DNA from: Odontesthes bonariensis
Taxonomy: Eukaryota; Chordata; Actinopteri; Atheriniformes; Atherinopsidae
Assembly: GCF_027942865.1 (NCBI RefSeq)
Contig: NC_134524.1
Span: 2,702,536-2,766,535 of the forward strand
Direction: 5' to 3'
Length of the DNA stretch: 64,000 bases
The notes under the pieces were generated by a model, which was given only the letters and a program-made list of their open reading frames with translations, searched no databases and had not been told where the DNA came from. Of the stretch, positions 1 to 10,545 are shown piece by piece (position 1 is the stretch's first letter; every line of letters starts with the position of its first letter). Made by a program: the position numbers and the translations under genes.

Positions 1-179
1 TAAATAAATGTGAAAACAATTAGTCCTCAGGCAGTGATGTGCACATCTGAGACACATGAACAAATAATACTGATAAACAATGAATACACCCATGTGTCTC
101 CATTTACACGAGCAGATATAAAAGCAGCGCAAAGTGGTGCAATGCATACCATTAAAAACAATGGCTGCTTTAAAAGTAT

Positions 180-800
180 TAGAAGACTTTGCAAATGGTG
201 CAATTAGAAGAGAGCGTGTGTTCGGAGACAGAGAGGATTAGCTGGCATATGATGGCGACTGACTCATTAGCCGTTTTGAGGGAAATCATCCTAGAACTGT
301 GTGCAGAGCTGCGGCCGGCGTTGGAGCGCAACACAGCTAGGAGGCATGCGCTGCCTGTGCCCACAGGTGATGTGCACACTGGGGTTCCAACCGGAGCATT
401 CCAGGGGCAGGTCGCCAACTGATTGGGACTGTGCCAGTCTACCCTGAGCCGAGCCATGCCGGCCGTGTGGGACCGAATTATCCGCATCTCAGCCACGTAT
501 ATCAAATTCCCAACAGGCCAACATTAAAGCTCAATTTGAAGTGAGAGCCGGTTTTGTAATCGGAGCTATCGACTGCGCACACATTGCTATGAAAGTGCCA
601 TCACATGATGAATTTGTATGTTAACAGGGAACATTTTCATTCGATCGATGTACAGATCATATGTGATGGGTAAATGCAATTGACCAACATTGCGGCGAGG
701 TGGCCTGGTTCAACGCACGATTCATTCATTCTGAGTAACGGCATCGTTGGGAACAGACTTACAGGGCGGCACTGTGTGTGATGGCTGGCTTCTTGGTGAG
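180..800 (+). pseudogene. Harbinger transposase (HARBI1-like), degenerate
   Basis: Readable in pieces across frames. The N-terminal part contains ILELCAELRPALERNTAR, then STLSRAMPAVWDRIIRISAT, then a segment with GAIDCAHIAMKVPSHDEFV. The first catalytic Asp of the DDE triad is the GAC at 571-573 (AIDCAHI). The second lies in the THDS motif with GAT at 719-721. After the WLL-like motif the sequence runs into a donor-like GTGAGT at about 800 and the exon with the third acidic residue is not found. In-frame stops and frameshifts at about 420, 617 and 667 break it. Known role of the family: cut-and-paste transposase working with a Myb-like partner. A shorter relative sits at 22015-22206 and inverted at 40862-41025. 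Confidence 0.8.
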
Positions 801-1117
801 TAACTTCATTCTTGAAATGGTCCTAATATTATTCCCGTGACGCGCATTGAGTATGTGCGCCCCCAATTTCTATCTCGTCTTCACAGCATCATTATTATAT
901 TATATATATTAGTCGGTGGTTAAAGTTAGTTTCTTGCTGTTTTTTGCTGGTTAAACTTCAGTTTAAGATCTTTCTAACAAGCCCCTGATGGTCTCTGTGG
1001 GCAAATGTTAATAACCCCGTGCGTAAAGTGTGAAATGTTTCAATCAGCCTCACCTTTTCCCCGGCGCACTTCTGCACGTTACTGTATGAACACGTTGTTG
1101 TGAGTTACACAAAAACA

Positions 1118-1538
1118 TCAGTATTTAGCTTGGGGGTAATCAGAGTCACCCACATGAGCTCCCACCACCCCATGAGAGAGCAGTGTCACCCATAGTTGCC
1201 CCGACTCTCTGTTCAAACAGTCGGTCACCCCCCCCCACCCGCCTGTTTTGGCCACACGGCAGTGGTGGGCAGCCAGTCTCTGCTTCACCTCCACCTTAAT
1301 GTGGGACCACTTCTTCTTCACCTCTGCTTGTGAGGCTTCTCTGACCCCCCAGCATTAACAGCCTCAGGCTCTCCCACTCACTCCTCTTGCGTTTGCTGCT
1401 TATACTGGATGACAGCGTACCAAAGAGTACATTTTTGCGCGCCTCCACTTCGGACAGCACTTCCAATTCACTTTCAGTGAAGTTCTTCTTTTTTCCCGTC
1501 TTACTCATGGTTATTTTCTTTATTTTCTGACCGTACAC
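1118..1538 (-). pseudogene. Harbinger Myb/SANT-like accessory protein, frameshifted
   Basis: Read leftward from an ATG at about 1508 it begins MSKTGKKKNFTESELEVL, followed by an Arg/Lys-rich stretch with SEWESL, typical of the Myb/SANT-like (NAIF1-like) DNA-binding protein of Harbinger elements. The frame changes at about 1310-1320, after which KKWSHIKVEVKQRLAAH continues the trihelix. It then degrades through a C-tract at 1230. Known role: binding transposon ends and importing the transposase. It converges on the transposase remnant. Not functional as read. Confidence 0.75.
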
Positions 1539-1785
1539 AGAGGGGAATCACAGGTGCAGGGCTCATTTAAATATGATTTGCGTATTTAAGTAGGGGCGTG
1601 GACAGGGAGGAGTCGGGTGCTCCGACATGTGCGCTCAATTCCATGTTGATTGGGATGTACAAACGAAATGTGCTTGGATTAATGCGTGCGCACAGATTCG
1701 TACATCCGACGTTGGAGGTCATTTTGGTTTGAACGTACGCCATGTTTCAGTAGGAAATCCACGCAAGTCTTTGTACATGAGGCCC

Positions 1786-3160
1786 TGGATGAAGCCTCAT
1801 GAAGCTTTGAGTTGTTCACAAATGAGCTTCATGGCGCTTCAGTTGCTCAACTGCGCCATCAAGTGGGCAATAAATGTAAAGCAGCTGGTGCCGTCCACCA
1901 TTATAATAATAATTAAAATCATTTTATTTATAATATTTAATTCATATGTTATTCATTCTGTGTTCTTCCCTATGGGTTAGTAATAGCCTGTGTCATTAGT
2001 AAGTGAACGATGACTCTCCCGACCACTTTCGCGGTCCGCTGTCATTAAACCACGAAAGTGAACGTTTGGCATGCCGAGCCAAACGAGCTCCACGGGAAAA
2101 ACTTATATCAGCAACTCACTTGACGTACCGCCAGAGACTAATTTGTATGGACAGCTGGCACTCTAACATGAAAAACATTCTCGCGGCAAGCTTAGTTAAA
2201 CGGCATTTTTTCATGACAGTGTAAGTTTTGAGACATGCATGCCCCGAGCACTACGTAATCCTACATTGTGCCCCTTTTAACTTCGATTGATGGTGCATCA
2301 TACTGGATGAACACAAGTGCACCCGTCGGCTGTCATCATCAACGGGGGTGTGGGCGAACAGCGAGGGGATGGGGGTCGCACTCTCAAATACGACCTGCGG
2401 CAGAGCTCTCCGGACTCTGCATTGATAAACTCACGACGAATGAAACGACCTCCTCAAATGGGCAAAATGTTCCCTTTCCGTGATTATCGGAGCGGCATAC
2501 TTCGTTAAAAAGCCAAGTCCGGCGACAATTAAGGTCTCCAATGACATTGGCTAAAAGTATTAGCAAAGCCCTGAACTTGTGTGGAAGGCGCTAGTTAGCC
2601 ACTCTACAGTTACCTCAAGTAGCACTAACACAAACAGCGTTCTGTGAGGCGGTGAAATATCGAGGAATTGTAGACTATTTCAAGTCTGTTATCAAGACAT
2701 TTAGCTGACACTTGTATTAAAGACACTATTCCAAGCACATGAATTGATCTAACGACACAATTCGTTATGAAGACTATTTCAGGACATTAGTCAAATTGTA
2801 GCATTTTAGCTTCAGAAGTTAACTGTAAACATTTATCCCTACCTGTCCTTGTCGCAATTTCCACCGTGTGGGGTCCGGGTGGGGGGGGCGGGGGAGATAG
2901 GGGTTCGCCCTCCTCACTTCTGATTGGTGATAGTGCTTCTCTCACACGCCACTCTTGTCAGTCATTTGTTGTCACGAGAAGAGAGCGGCGGTGATAGGTC
3001 AAGTGTAGTTTTGAGGTTCACAGTTCCACTCGCTAGTTGACATGCTCAACCCCCCCCCCCATTTTTTTTTCTCCTCGGATCTACGCAATTCAGAAGAATG
3101 ACCCATTTTGATTTCAAAACGTCGAATTTCGCCGAAAGGTGGCAAGTTTGCATGCCTGTA
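1786..3160. other. No recognisable gene
   Basis: Just outside the Harbinger terminus comes a stretch with repeated AAGCTTCATGAGGC-like words (1786-1860), an AT-rich patch (1900-1990), and mixed unique-looking sequence. There is a G-rich run at 2872-2900 and a C-run at 3051-3060 next to a T-run. A short open frame at 2003-2224 shows no motif I recognise. I see no TIR pair, poly(A) tail or coding similarity that would define an element. Confidence 0.5.
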
Positions 3161-3164
3161 TAAT

Positions 3165-4296
3165 GTGTCCTACCACAATTATGCAGATGACACTCAGATC
3201 TACGTGTCACTGACGGCAGGAGAACACGGGCCTGTAGATACACTGTGTCGCTGTATCGAACAGATCAGTGTGTGGATGCAAAACAATTTCCTCCAGCTAA
3301 ACTCAGACAAAACTGAAATCATTGTCTGTGGCCCACAGAAACAAAGAGAAAGTGTTATCAGTCACCTTGAGACTCTCTCTCTAAAACCTAACTATCAAGT
3401 TAGAAATCTCGGGGTAATATCGGACTCAGACCTGAACTTTAACAGCCACATTAAATCTGTAACATCAGCAGCTTTTTACCATCTAAAAAACATTGCCAGA
3501 ATCAAAGGAATAGTGTCTAAAGCAGACTTAGAGAGACTGATCCATGCGTTTGTCTCCAGCAGGTTAGACTGCTGTAACGGCCTGCTCACTGGGCTCTAAA
3601 CGGGCTGTAAGACAGCTGCAGTACATCCAGAACGCTGCTGCTCGAGGCCTGACTAGAACCAGGAAATACGACCATATTAGTCCAGTGCTCAGGTCTCTGC
3701 ACTGGCTTCCTGTCGCTCAGAGAATAGACTTTAAAACAGCTCTGCTTGTGTACAAGTCTCTTCATGGTGAAGCATCAAAGTACATCTCTGACATGTTAGA
3801 GCCATATGAACCAACTCGGGCTCTGAGAACCTCAGGGAGGGGTCTCCTGCCCCAGGGAGGGGTCTCCTGCCTCAGGGAGGGGTCTCCTGCCTCAGGGAGG
3901 GGTCTCCTGCCTCAGGGAGGGGTCTCCTGCTGGTGCCCAGAGTCAGGACTAAACAAGCTGAGGCTGCGTTTCAGTTTGATGCTCCTAACATCTGGAACAG
4001 TCTTCCAGAAGATGTGAGACAGGCCTCAACTCTGACAATGTTTAAATCCAGGCTGAAAACAGTTCTGTTTAGCTGTGCATATGACACCTGAAAGTGTTTT
4101 ATCTGCACTCTTCACTTTTTAATTAATTAATGATTATTTTAATGGGTTTTTAATTATTATTATTATTTTTTTTAATTCCTTTATTTTATTTTTTAATTTC
4201 TTTTTAATGATTTCATTGCCTTCTTGTGTAGCTGTGAAGCACTTTGAATTGCCCTGTGTATGAATTGTGCTCTATAAATAAAATTGCCTTGCCTTA
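3165..4296 (+). mobile_element. L2-like LINE, 5'-truncated 3' portion
   Basis: Starts inside the reverse transcriptase at the YADDTQIYV catalytic motif (about 3177-3203) and continues through conserved C-terminal blocks (LNSDKTEIIV, LGVISDSDL, SSRLDCCNGLL, LRSLHWLPVAQRIDFK). The frame shifts at about 3599-3610. The 3' end is the fish L2 type: ATAAATAAAATTGCCTTGCC ending near 4296. A tandem expansion at 3831-3930 interrupts the last coding part. It abuts hAT transposase sequence at 4297, so it probably inserted into or next to that element. Dead copy. Confidence 0.85.
3831..3930 (+). repeat. 20-bp tandem repeat, five units, inside LINE coding
   Basis: Five consecutive copies of CTCAGGGAGGGGTCTCCTGC (one with CCC in place of CTC). 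The unit is part of the LINE C-terminal coding region (RTSGRGLL) and expanded in place. Four extra units add 80 bases, which shifts the reading frame of the LINE. Confidence 0.9.
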
Positions 4297-5678
4297 CAGT
4301 AACCCAGTGGCACAGGAGCTATTGGACATCACATCCTTCCTCGATCCAAGATTCAAGACGAGCTACATAAGTGAGGAAAATGTCCCATACATCAAAGACA
4401 GCGTGAAGATGGAAATGGAACAGGTGGCACAAAAGGTAAGCTGTCCTTTTTCTTTGTTTTTTCAAAATAAAACAAAAAGTTGTATTTGTGGGGTTATTTT
4501 TAACTATACTCTACTGACATTTTAAACTTTTAGACAAAATGCCTCGTTAGTCTTAATCACAACTGATAGCAAAACATTGATGCCTCTTATTACTGTGTGT
4601 TGCAGGAGCAGAGGGCTTGTGCCACAACCCATCCCATGCCCCTGAGTGCAGAAGAAGAACCACCATCCACCTCTACAAAGCGAAAGCGGTCACTGGGCAG
4701 CTTTTTCAAGGCGGTCCCTGCTTCGGCTTCCTCTACTGTGCAGTTGGAGGATACCATTAAAGCAGAACTGGACAACTACCTCGTAACCCCTACCATTGAT
4801 GGAGAGCAAGATCCACTGGCCTGGTAGAGAGTGCACAATGTCAACTTCCCATGGCTTAGCAAGTTGGTTCGTAAGTACCTTTGCATACCAGCAACGAGTG
4901 CACCATCAGAGTGCCAGTGGCAATATTGTCACATGTCAGCGTTCAAGTCTGAAGCCAGCAAAGGTTGACATGTTGGTTTTCTTGGCCAAAAATCTCTGAA
5001 GAGATTTAGGGATGATGGGGAAGATTTATTGATTTTTGTTGTTGTTCTTCTGCACCTTACCCTGACATGTCTTTGTTCCATTAAAAAAGGTTTTCACTGT
5101 TTTTACTTATCTTTTGTTTACAGACTAGATGTAAAATAATTTAAACAGTTTGACATCTTTTGTTGATGAGGAAAATGTAGGGTAATTTAAACTTTGTTAT
5201 TATTTATTTATTTTTACTACCTTTACATTTCACTTCCTCTTGCCACTTTATTTGAATAAGAAGCACAGGTTTCTGAATACACGGGTTGAATATCTGTAAC
5301 TGCTGTTGATGTTCATAAGCTAGCTCTTTTGAGCCATTTTGCACTACTTTTAAGGCAATTATTTTGACGCTGCTGAGCCATTTATATTTTTAATGCTTGA
5401 TATTTCTATGGGAAATGTAAAAGAAGCAAAAGTTTACTTAAGAAAGAAGGTTCTCTTTTTATTTAAATTTTTTGGTTAATATATAACTGATGTTAATAAA
5501 CAGTCTTGCATTTGAAATCTTTTGCCAGCAGTTTCATTCTTGCATTATCTTAATGAAATTCATTGTTTGAATTAATTTACACTGAAACTTGATTTAAAGA
5601 AAATAAATCGTGGTTGAAATCGAAATCTCTGCCAGAAAAATCGCAATTTCAATTTTTTCTTAAAATCGTTCAGCCCTA
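4297..5678 (+). mobile_element. hAT transposon, 3' half
   Basis: Contains two exons of a hAT transposase C-terminus and then a long AT-rich 3' region (5000-5620) with no other coding. The right terminus read inward on the minus strand is TAGGGCTGAACGATTTTAAG, ending at 5678, a typical start for one fish hAT group. The left half is missing; the L2-like LINE lies immediately upstream. The 8-bp target duplication cannot be checked because the other end is absent. Confidence 0.75.
4303..4999 (+). pseudogene. hAT transposase C-terminus (ZBED-like), broken
   Basis: Exon to 4435 encodes VAQELLDITSFLDPRFKTSY, the conserved pre-dimerisation motif. A GT-AG intron (4436-4605) joins in phase to a second exon with an acidic/Ser-rich linker and the dimerisation block (DPLAW, then VHNVNFPWLSKL, CIPATSAPSE). 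A TAG at 4825-4827 replaces the second Trp codon of the expected AWW. Near 4911 a short deletion after SAPSE removes the RVFS part, shifting the frame before SGNIVTCQRSSLKPAKVDM. Known role: hAT transposase dimerisation and catalysis. Not functional. Confidence 0.8.
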
Positions 5679-5716
5679 CGTGCCTATCACCTGAAACATC
5701 GCGCATGCCTACTTAA

Positions 5717-6789
5717 CTCGTTCCTGCGCGCCCCCCATTTTCAGTTTTTTTGCCAAAACGACATGCCCAAGTTGTAAACAGCACAGATACCACATCTTTT
5801 GAGACTCAGAGATGTGTCTGGTATTATTGGAAAGGTAACACCCTCAGGAATATTATAAAAGTGTCTGTGTGATGCTGTGTCTTACTGACCCAGAGTGGGA
5901 GGGGTTAGAATGATGGGGTTGTTTCCCCGTCCATATGTTTGCCTATACATTAAATTGGGTAAAGCCATTCAGGGACCTCTAGGCCTCTATAGACACAGCC
6001 AGGTCAGAGCCACATGTCTTGACTTTGTGCAGTCCAAATTTGGAGTCAAAAGACCAAAAAATGAATTGTTCAGAGGTATTTTTCAACAGGTATGTCTATG
6101 CGTTTTCCTTAGTTCCTTTTTGGAGTCTCCAAAAGGACACTTGGTTACCAAAGCTGTATAACCAGAATCAAACACCTCTAACTTGACAACCCCTTTGCCT
6201 ACAAACAAAATGTTGGCCTCAAATGAAAGCTGACACCTTGGGGCTCCCTGCTGCTGTTTGTATGAGGATGTCAGTCAATCTGGAATAGAATGACAGAAGC
6301 ATTATTACAATAAAAATCATTTATTCCCTATTCCGCCTATGAGATTTGGATAATAAAGGGCCATCAAACAAACAAACAAACAAAAGAACATGCCAACTCA
6401 GAACAGGCAGCTTAGAACAAGCAACAGTCAGTGTATTTACATATTATTTACAGCGTGCCACTCATTGTAGCAGTCCCTGGTGACCAAAAAGCACAGTGCC
6501 ACACCACACGACGTACACTCCACTGTTGTTCTCATATGGCAGTGCACACATCGCCGCCTCCCTGCAGTGCCATCCGGCGTGAAATGGCGTGGCATGTGAG
6601 ACACACCAGGGGGAGCTGGGGGGGGGGCCATTGGGGGGGCAGTAGAAGGAGAGCCTTTTTCCCTCAACTCCTGCACCAAGGCCTCCCTAAACTCCTTCTG
6701 CGTGAGAGGGACCTCCTGCCTCTCTGTGGCCAGCTCCTTGTAAAGGATATATGAATTGACAACGGAAATGTCAACAAAGTGGAATTTTT
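5717..6789 (-). mobile_element. piggyBac remnant, C-terminal end
   Basis: Read leftward: 3' end of a piggyBac transposase (6789-6437), then about 700 bases of non-coding sequence, then a possible terminus next to a TTAA at 5713-5716. The terminus assignment is weak because the partner end is absent. The transposase is cut off abruptly at about 6789 where T-rich sequence begins. The 5717-6430 part has no other coding I recognise, apart from a short AAAC microsatellite at about 6366-6384. Confidence 0.5.
6437..6789 (-). pseudogene. piggyBac transposase C-terminal fragment with zinc-ribbon
   Basis: An open frame of about 117 codons on the minus strand. It starts with FHFVDISVVNSYILYKEL, the conserved tail of the piggyBac catalytic core, then a LTQKEFREALVQEL helix, a Pro-rich spacer and a Cys-rich end: RRCVHCHMRT, VECTSCGVALC, DCYNEWH. 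This CxxC-type array is the C-terminal zinc-binding (RING/PHD-like) domain of PGBD4-type transposases, used for binding transposon ends. The whole catalytic Asp region is missing. Confidence 0.8.
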
Positions 6790-6904
6790 TTATTTATTTA
6801 TTATTATTATGATTATTATTATCTTTGATTCTAATCTTAATTTGAAACAACACGTTAAAAAAGTAACAAATTAAATTAAATTTAACTTATCAAATTTAAA
6901 ACAC

Positions 6905-7568
6905 ATGAGACGCTTCCTGACTATGGAGTCAGCGAAGACTTCCACGCATGCAGTGATACTTCCTCGTGTTTCCTGCTGTTATACAACATGGTCACATACA
7001 TCACAGTGCAAAATCTTGGACTTTGATAGCTATCAGCTGTTTTTGGATGTCTGTCTCATCTTTAAGGTTTCCAAAGGATTAGCCCCTCCACTATTACAGG
7101 ATTTCATAAAGACAGAATCCTCTAGAGTAAACCCCAGAGCACTAGAGGAGACTGATGTGCAATGATGCAGGACTAAGTTTGGCCAAATGGTGGAGTCCAT
7201 CAGAGGAACAGTGCTGGAACACACTGCCAACTCGTGTTAGAAACTGGGACAATTCCACCACCTTTAAAAAGAGCCTTAAACAGTGGTTGCAAACAGCCAG
7301 AGCTGCTCTCATGGGTCACCTCTCCGTCTTTTCCCTTTTGTGTACGGACTCTTAACTTTGATGTGAATCTTTCTAAAGATTTTCTGTTTCTTTGTTCTTT
7401 AGTTTTTTGTCATGGTGTATTGTCTGTATGTTTTTATGATACCTGCCTGAGGACAACGGATGAAATTTAGCAACTGTGCTAACTCCGGAATATTTACATG
7501 GATGCTTTGCTGATATGTTGATTAATGTGCAGAGTCCTAACCAAATAAATAAGAAATAAAATAAAAAC
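6905..7568 (+). mobile_element. LINE 3' end (APE-type, Jockey superfamily)
   Basis: Reading frames with FDSYQLFLDVCLIFKVSKGL, then after a frameshift near 7160 CWNTLPTRVRNWDNSTTFKK, are the C-terminal blocks of a fish LINE reverse transcriptase. The 3' UTR follows (CCTGAGGACAACGGATGAAA) and ends in an AATAAATAAGAAATAAAATA tail at about 7568. From 7131 onward this fragment is repeated in all four arms of the palindromes; upstream of 7131 only this copy is continuous, because the arms at 20727 and 42306 are joined to a Harbinger terminus instead. Confidence 0.75.
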
Positions 7569-7634
7569 CTCCTCCACACTGACCTGTGGCCCGGTGGACC
7601 CAGAGGATGAGCCGGCTCTGTTCCTGGTGGAGGG

Positions 7635-7908
7635 GTTCTGCTCCTGGTTCAGCTCCTGGTTCTGCGCCTGGTTCTGCTCCTGGTTCAGCTCCTGGTTCTG
7701 CTCCTGGTTCTGCTCTTGCTTAATCTCCTGGTTCAGCTCCTGGTTCTGCTCCTGCTTCAGCTCCTGCTTCAGCTCCTGCTTCAGCTCCTGGTTCTGCTCC
7801 TGGTTCAGCTCCTGCTTCAGCTCCTGGTTCAGCTCCTGCTTCAGCTCCTGGTTCTGCTCCTGGTTCTGCTCCTGGTTCAGCTCCTGGTTCAGATCCTGGT
7901 TCTGCTCC
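7635..7908 (-). repeat. 12-bp minisatellite, 23 units
   Basis: Units are GAGCAGAACCAG / GAGCTGAACCAG / GAGCTGAAGCAG on the minus strand. Because the unit is 12 bases, several frames stay open and give Glu-Gln/Leu-Asn-Gln or Gly-Ser-Ala-Pro low-complexity ORFs. It is flanked by a conserved unique sequence that contains a donor-like CACAG/GTCAGT on the minus strand. Copy number differs in the other arms (10, 26 and 65). Confidence 0.95.
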
Positions 7909-8050
7909 ATTCTGGTCCGACTGATGGACTCTGCAACTGTCAGCACATATGATAAGATCCAGCTGTGGCGAGCAGCGTGTTAAACCACACCCACTTTTCT
8001 TCTTCTCTTGATAACCTTTCTGCAGTTTTTAACCATCCAGTCACATTCCA

Positions 8051-9260
8051 TTAAGGCGAGACACGCCAGGCAAAAGCAGTGATTTTTCAGATTTTTCTTT
8101 AGACCTGCTATAAAGAAAAGGTTGAAAACATAAATTAAAATGTTTATTTTATTACATTTTGTTTACTCGTGGCAGTACGTTTCGCCCGAATTTACCAAAA
8201 AGTTAGCATTCCAACGCGCCATGCCGAGCTTCGTCTATTTACTGAAGTCTGTCATGACCGGTATCGTTGGAAAGCTCTGAGTCTCCTGCACAATGATATG
8301 TCACCCAAATAACGGCACTTCCTTTCTATCAGTAACCAATCGTGGAAGTCTAAAGGCGGATTTACAGCTAATGACAGAATCTCATTGGCTGCTGCTCGTT
8401 TCTGCTAACGTGATTCGCTCAGACGCATCATGTGGTGGACTCTGACACTTCTGTGTTTAGCTTTCGCTGAATCTCCGAAAATGCCCCGTAACACCGCAAC
8501 TTTCACAGAAGAGAAAGCAACAATTGAGCTTTGCAAGATGCAATAAAAGAAAATGACGGAGTTAGTGACGGTGCCTGTGCGACACAGCAGTGGCACCGTC
8601 ATAAGTCATACATGTTGCACGTCTCAATGAATTGATATGCCATCTTTTATTGGTTTGAGCTTGTACTATATATTATTATGATTATTTTATTCAATATTAG
8701 TATTACTAAGGGCCTGAGCATTTATTCTGTTTTTGAGCAAATACAAATGTATTGAATTCTCCTATTTAAATCTTTAAATGCCGTTTTCTCAAAATCAGTT
8801 TTTTGTATTTCTTCAGTATCAATATCTCAGCCTATGGAGCACCTACTAACACCAAACTTTCCAGATATACACATAGCAGTATTCTGAAGATATTTACAGA
8901 AGGATTAGTTGATAAATCATTCATGACCTGATTTATGTGACATTATAATTAAAAAGAATGGCAAAAATCGATGTTTTTTAGACTATGGACAGTATATTTT
9001 GATTTCCTAGGAAATCAAAGCAGATATACTGAAATCCCTTTACACCTGGCTTTATCATATGTTCAGATCTATCTTTCGGAAATAAATGCAAATGTGCGCA
9101 TATTTAATGAGATCATGCCTAATTTGTATTATTAAGCATACAAATTTCTAAAAAAAAAAATTTTCATACTTGTATAAATAATCAACTGAGGAAGTTTCAT
9201 GGTGATATCTATTATTTTAAAACATTACCCTATTCACCTGTAGTGTCTCGCCCCTCCTGG
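8051..9260. other. TTAA-bounded inverted-terminus segment
   Basis: TTAA at 8051-8054 is followed by GGCGAGACACGCCAGG. About 1.2 kb further in, near 9241-9254, the inverse of GGCGAGACACTACAGG appears, so the segment has short imperfect inverted ends. The same TTAA is the exact point where the copy in the fourth arm (51524-51527) diverges. I infer the end of a TTAA-specific (piggyBac-like) transposon. The interior has an ATG-containing short frame at 8481 with no known domain; the 65-codon frame on the opposite strand recurs in the copies but looks non-coding. Confidence 0.45.
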
Positions 9261-9416
9261 GGCCTAGCGGCCACATGCGTGGACAGCACTTTTTAGTTCT
9301 TATGTCCACAATTGTGTAAACTGCTTAGTTAGGGCATGTTTTGGATACTACATAGGTATCTATACTGCCATCTTGTGGTGTCGGAAGAGTCTAACACATT
9401 ACGGTAAAAATCCAAA

Positions 9417-10545
9417 ATGGCGGCAAACACAAGGGAAGATCACATTTTATGACTTATTCTGATTTAGACATTGATAAAAGCACTTGTACTTTTGTCGTGC
9501 CATTCAAATTTGAAAAAAATTATTTAAAAATAAGTAATTTCTTTGTTGCTAAACATGAAGTACACATATGTGTATTTATGGACTGAAGCTCCTCAAAACT
9601 AATGTTTACCATGTAATATGCTAGTGAACATGCACACATGTAAAATGAGAAAAAAGCTAACTGATGCAGCTAAAAACCTATACATCTTTCCAATTTAATA
9701 AATAACCATTGAATCACTGAATGCATAACCAATACATCAGTTAGCTGGGTTGAAAATGTTGGTAAAATGTAAAAATGTGAACATGTAAATTAGCTTACAG
9801 CTAACTTTGGTGCAGCTAGAAATCTGTAGGCCTACGTTGTCCAATTAAATAATAAATACATGTGCAAAACTGCTTTCATACTTGATTATAATTGATATGT
9901 ATTTGATTTTGTCATGTTTATGTTTCCAGAGCGTTTTCCTGTGCAAAGAGCATTGGAGCTACTTGGGTTAATTGATGGAGACAACTCAGATTTGGACTTT
10001 GAAAATGATGATCCAATCCTGGATGAAAATTACCAGCCATCACCACAGGAGCAAAGCAGCAGTGAGGACGAGGGGGACAGTAGTGAAGATGAGGCTCCCA
10101 TTCCTGAACCCACCAACCACAGCAGAGGACGTAAACGTCTCCGTAGTGTAGATAACGGTTAGCCGAGATCCACTACACATGTGGTTGTTTTATGCAGTTA
10201 GGTCCAAAGAGCTGGAATTACAGAAAGCTTATGTACAACACTTGTTGACAGGTTCATGTTCAGGGACAGAGTCAGGTACAGGTTCCTCCCGCACACACAG
10301 ACGACGCTGCCAAACTCAAGAGATTGAGGCTGATAGCTCAGAAGATGACTTGGGAGAGTCAACACCAGAACCAGGCCAGACCACAAAACAAGGAGAGACC
10401 AAACAAGGTCATTGTTATTGATGCACCAATACACCTAAATTGCTTACATAACTTACTGGAAATAAATGGTAATTGTAATATTTTGGTTGTGCAGGACGTG
10501 GGATGCGCTGGAAGGCTACTCCTCTGACGCCACACCTTGCACAGT
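9417..10545 (+). pseudogene. piggyBac transposase N-terminus, multi-exon, broken
   Basis: ATG at 9417 opens exon 1, but this copy is cut after 24 bases where the related copies continue to a GTAAGA donor. Exon 2 starts after TTTCCAG at 9930 and encodes VQRALELLGLIDGDNSDLDF and a Ser/Glu/Asp-rich stretch, the acidic N-terminal region of piggyBac transposases, stopping at 10162. A further acidic segment (10252-10407, SSEDDLGESTPEPGQ) and a last segment from 10495 (RGMRWKATPLTPH) each follow plausible acceptors. The DDD catalytic core is absent. Copies: 15165-16332 minus and 45447-46623 plus. Confidence 0.65.

Larger units (their letters stand above)
1..1785 (+). mobile_element. PIF/Harbinger DNA transposon, left end outside window
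   Basis: The right terminus is visible at about 1769-1785: read on the minus strand it is GGGCCTCATGTACAAAG. The same terminus opens the copies at 20728 and (inverted) 42305. The first 40 bases match the stretch about 180 bases inside the copy at 20906, so only a short left end lies outside the window. Inside are a rightward transposase remnant and a leftward Myb/SANT-like remnant, the convergent two-gene layout known for vertebrate Harbinger elements. Between them (800-1117) I see only intron-like, non-coding sequence. Both genes are broken, so the element cannot be autonomous. Confidence 0.8.

Noticed and set aside
7494..7983. Gln/Glu/Asn-rich and Trp-Phe-Cys-Ser-rich ORFs
   Set aside because: Same minisatellite in the first arm; opposite-strand frames are equally open, so no coding signal.
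8405..8602. 65-codon ORF recurring in three arms (also 17199-17396 and 44969-45166)
   Set aside because: Recurrence comes from duplication of the arm. The frame has no domain, and substitutions between copies do not favour it over other frames.
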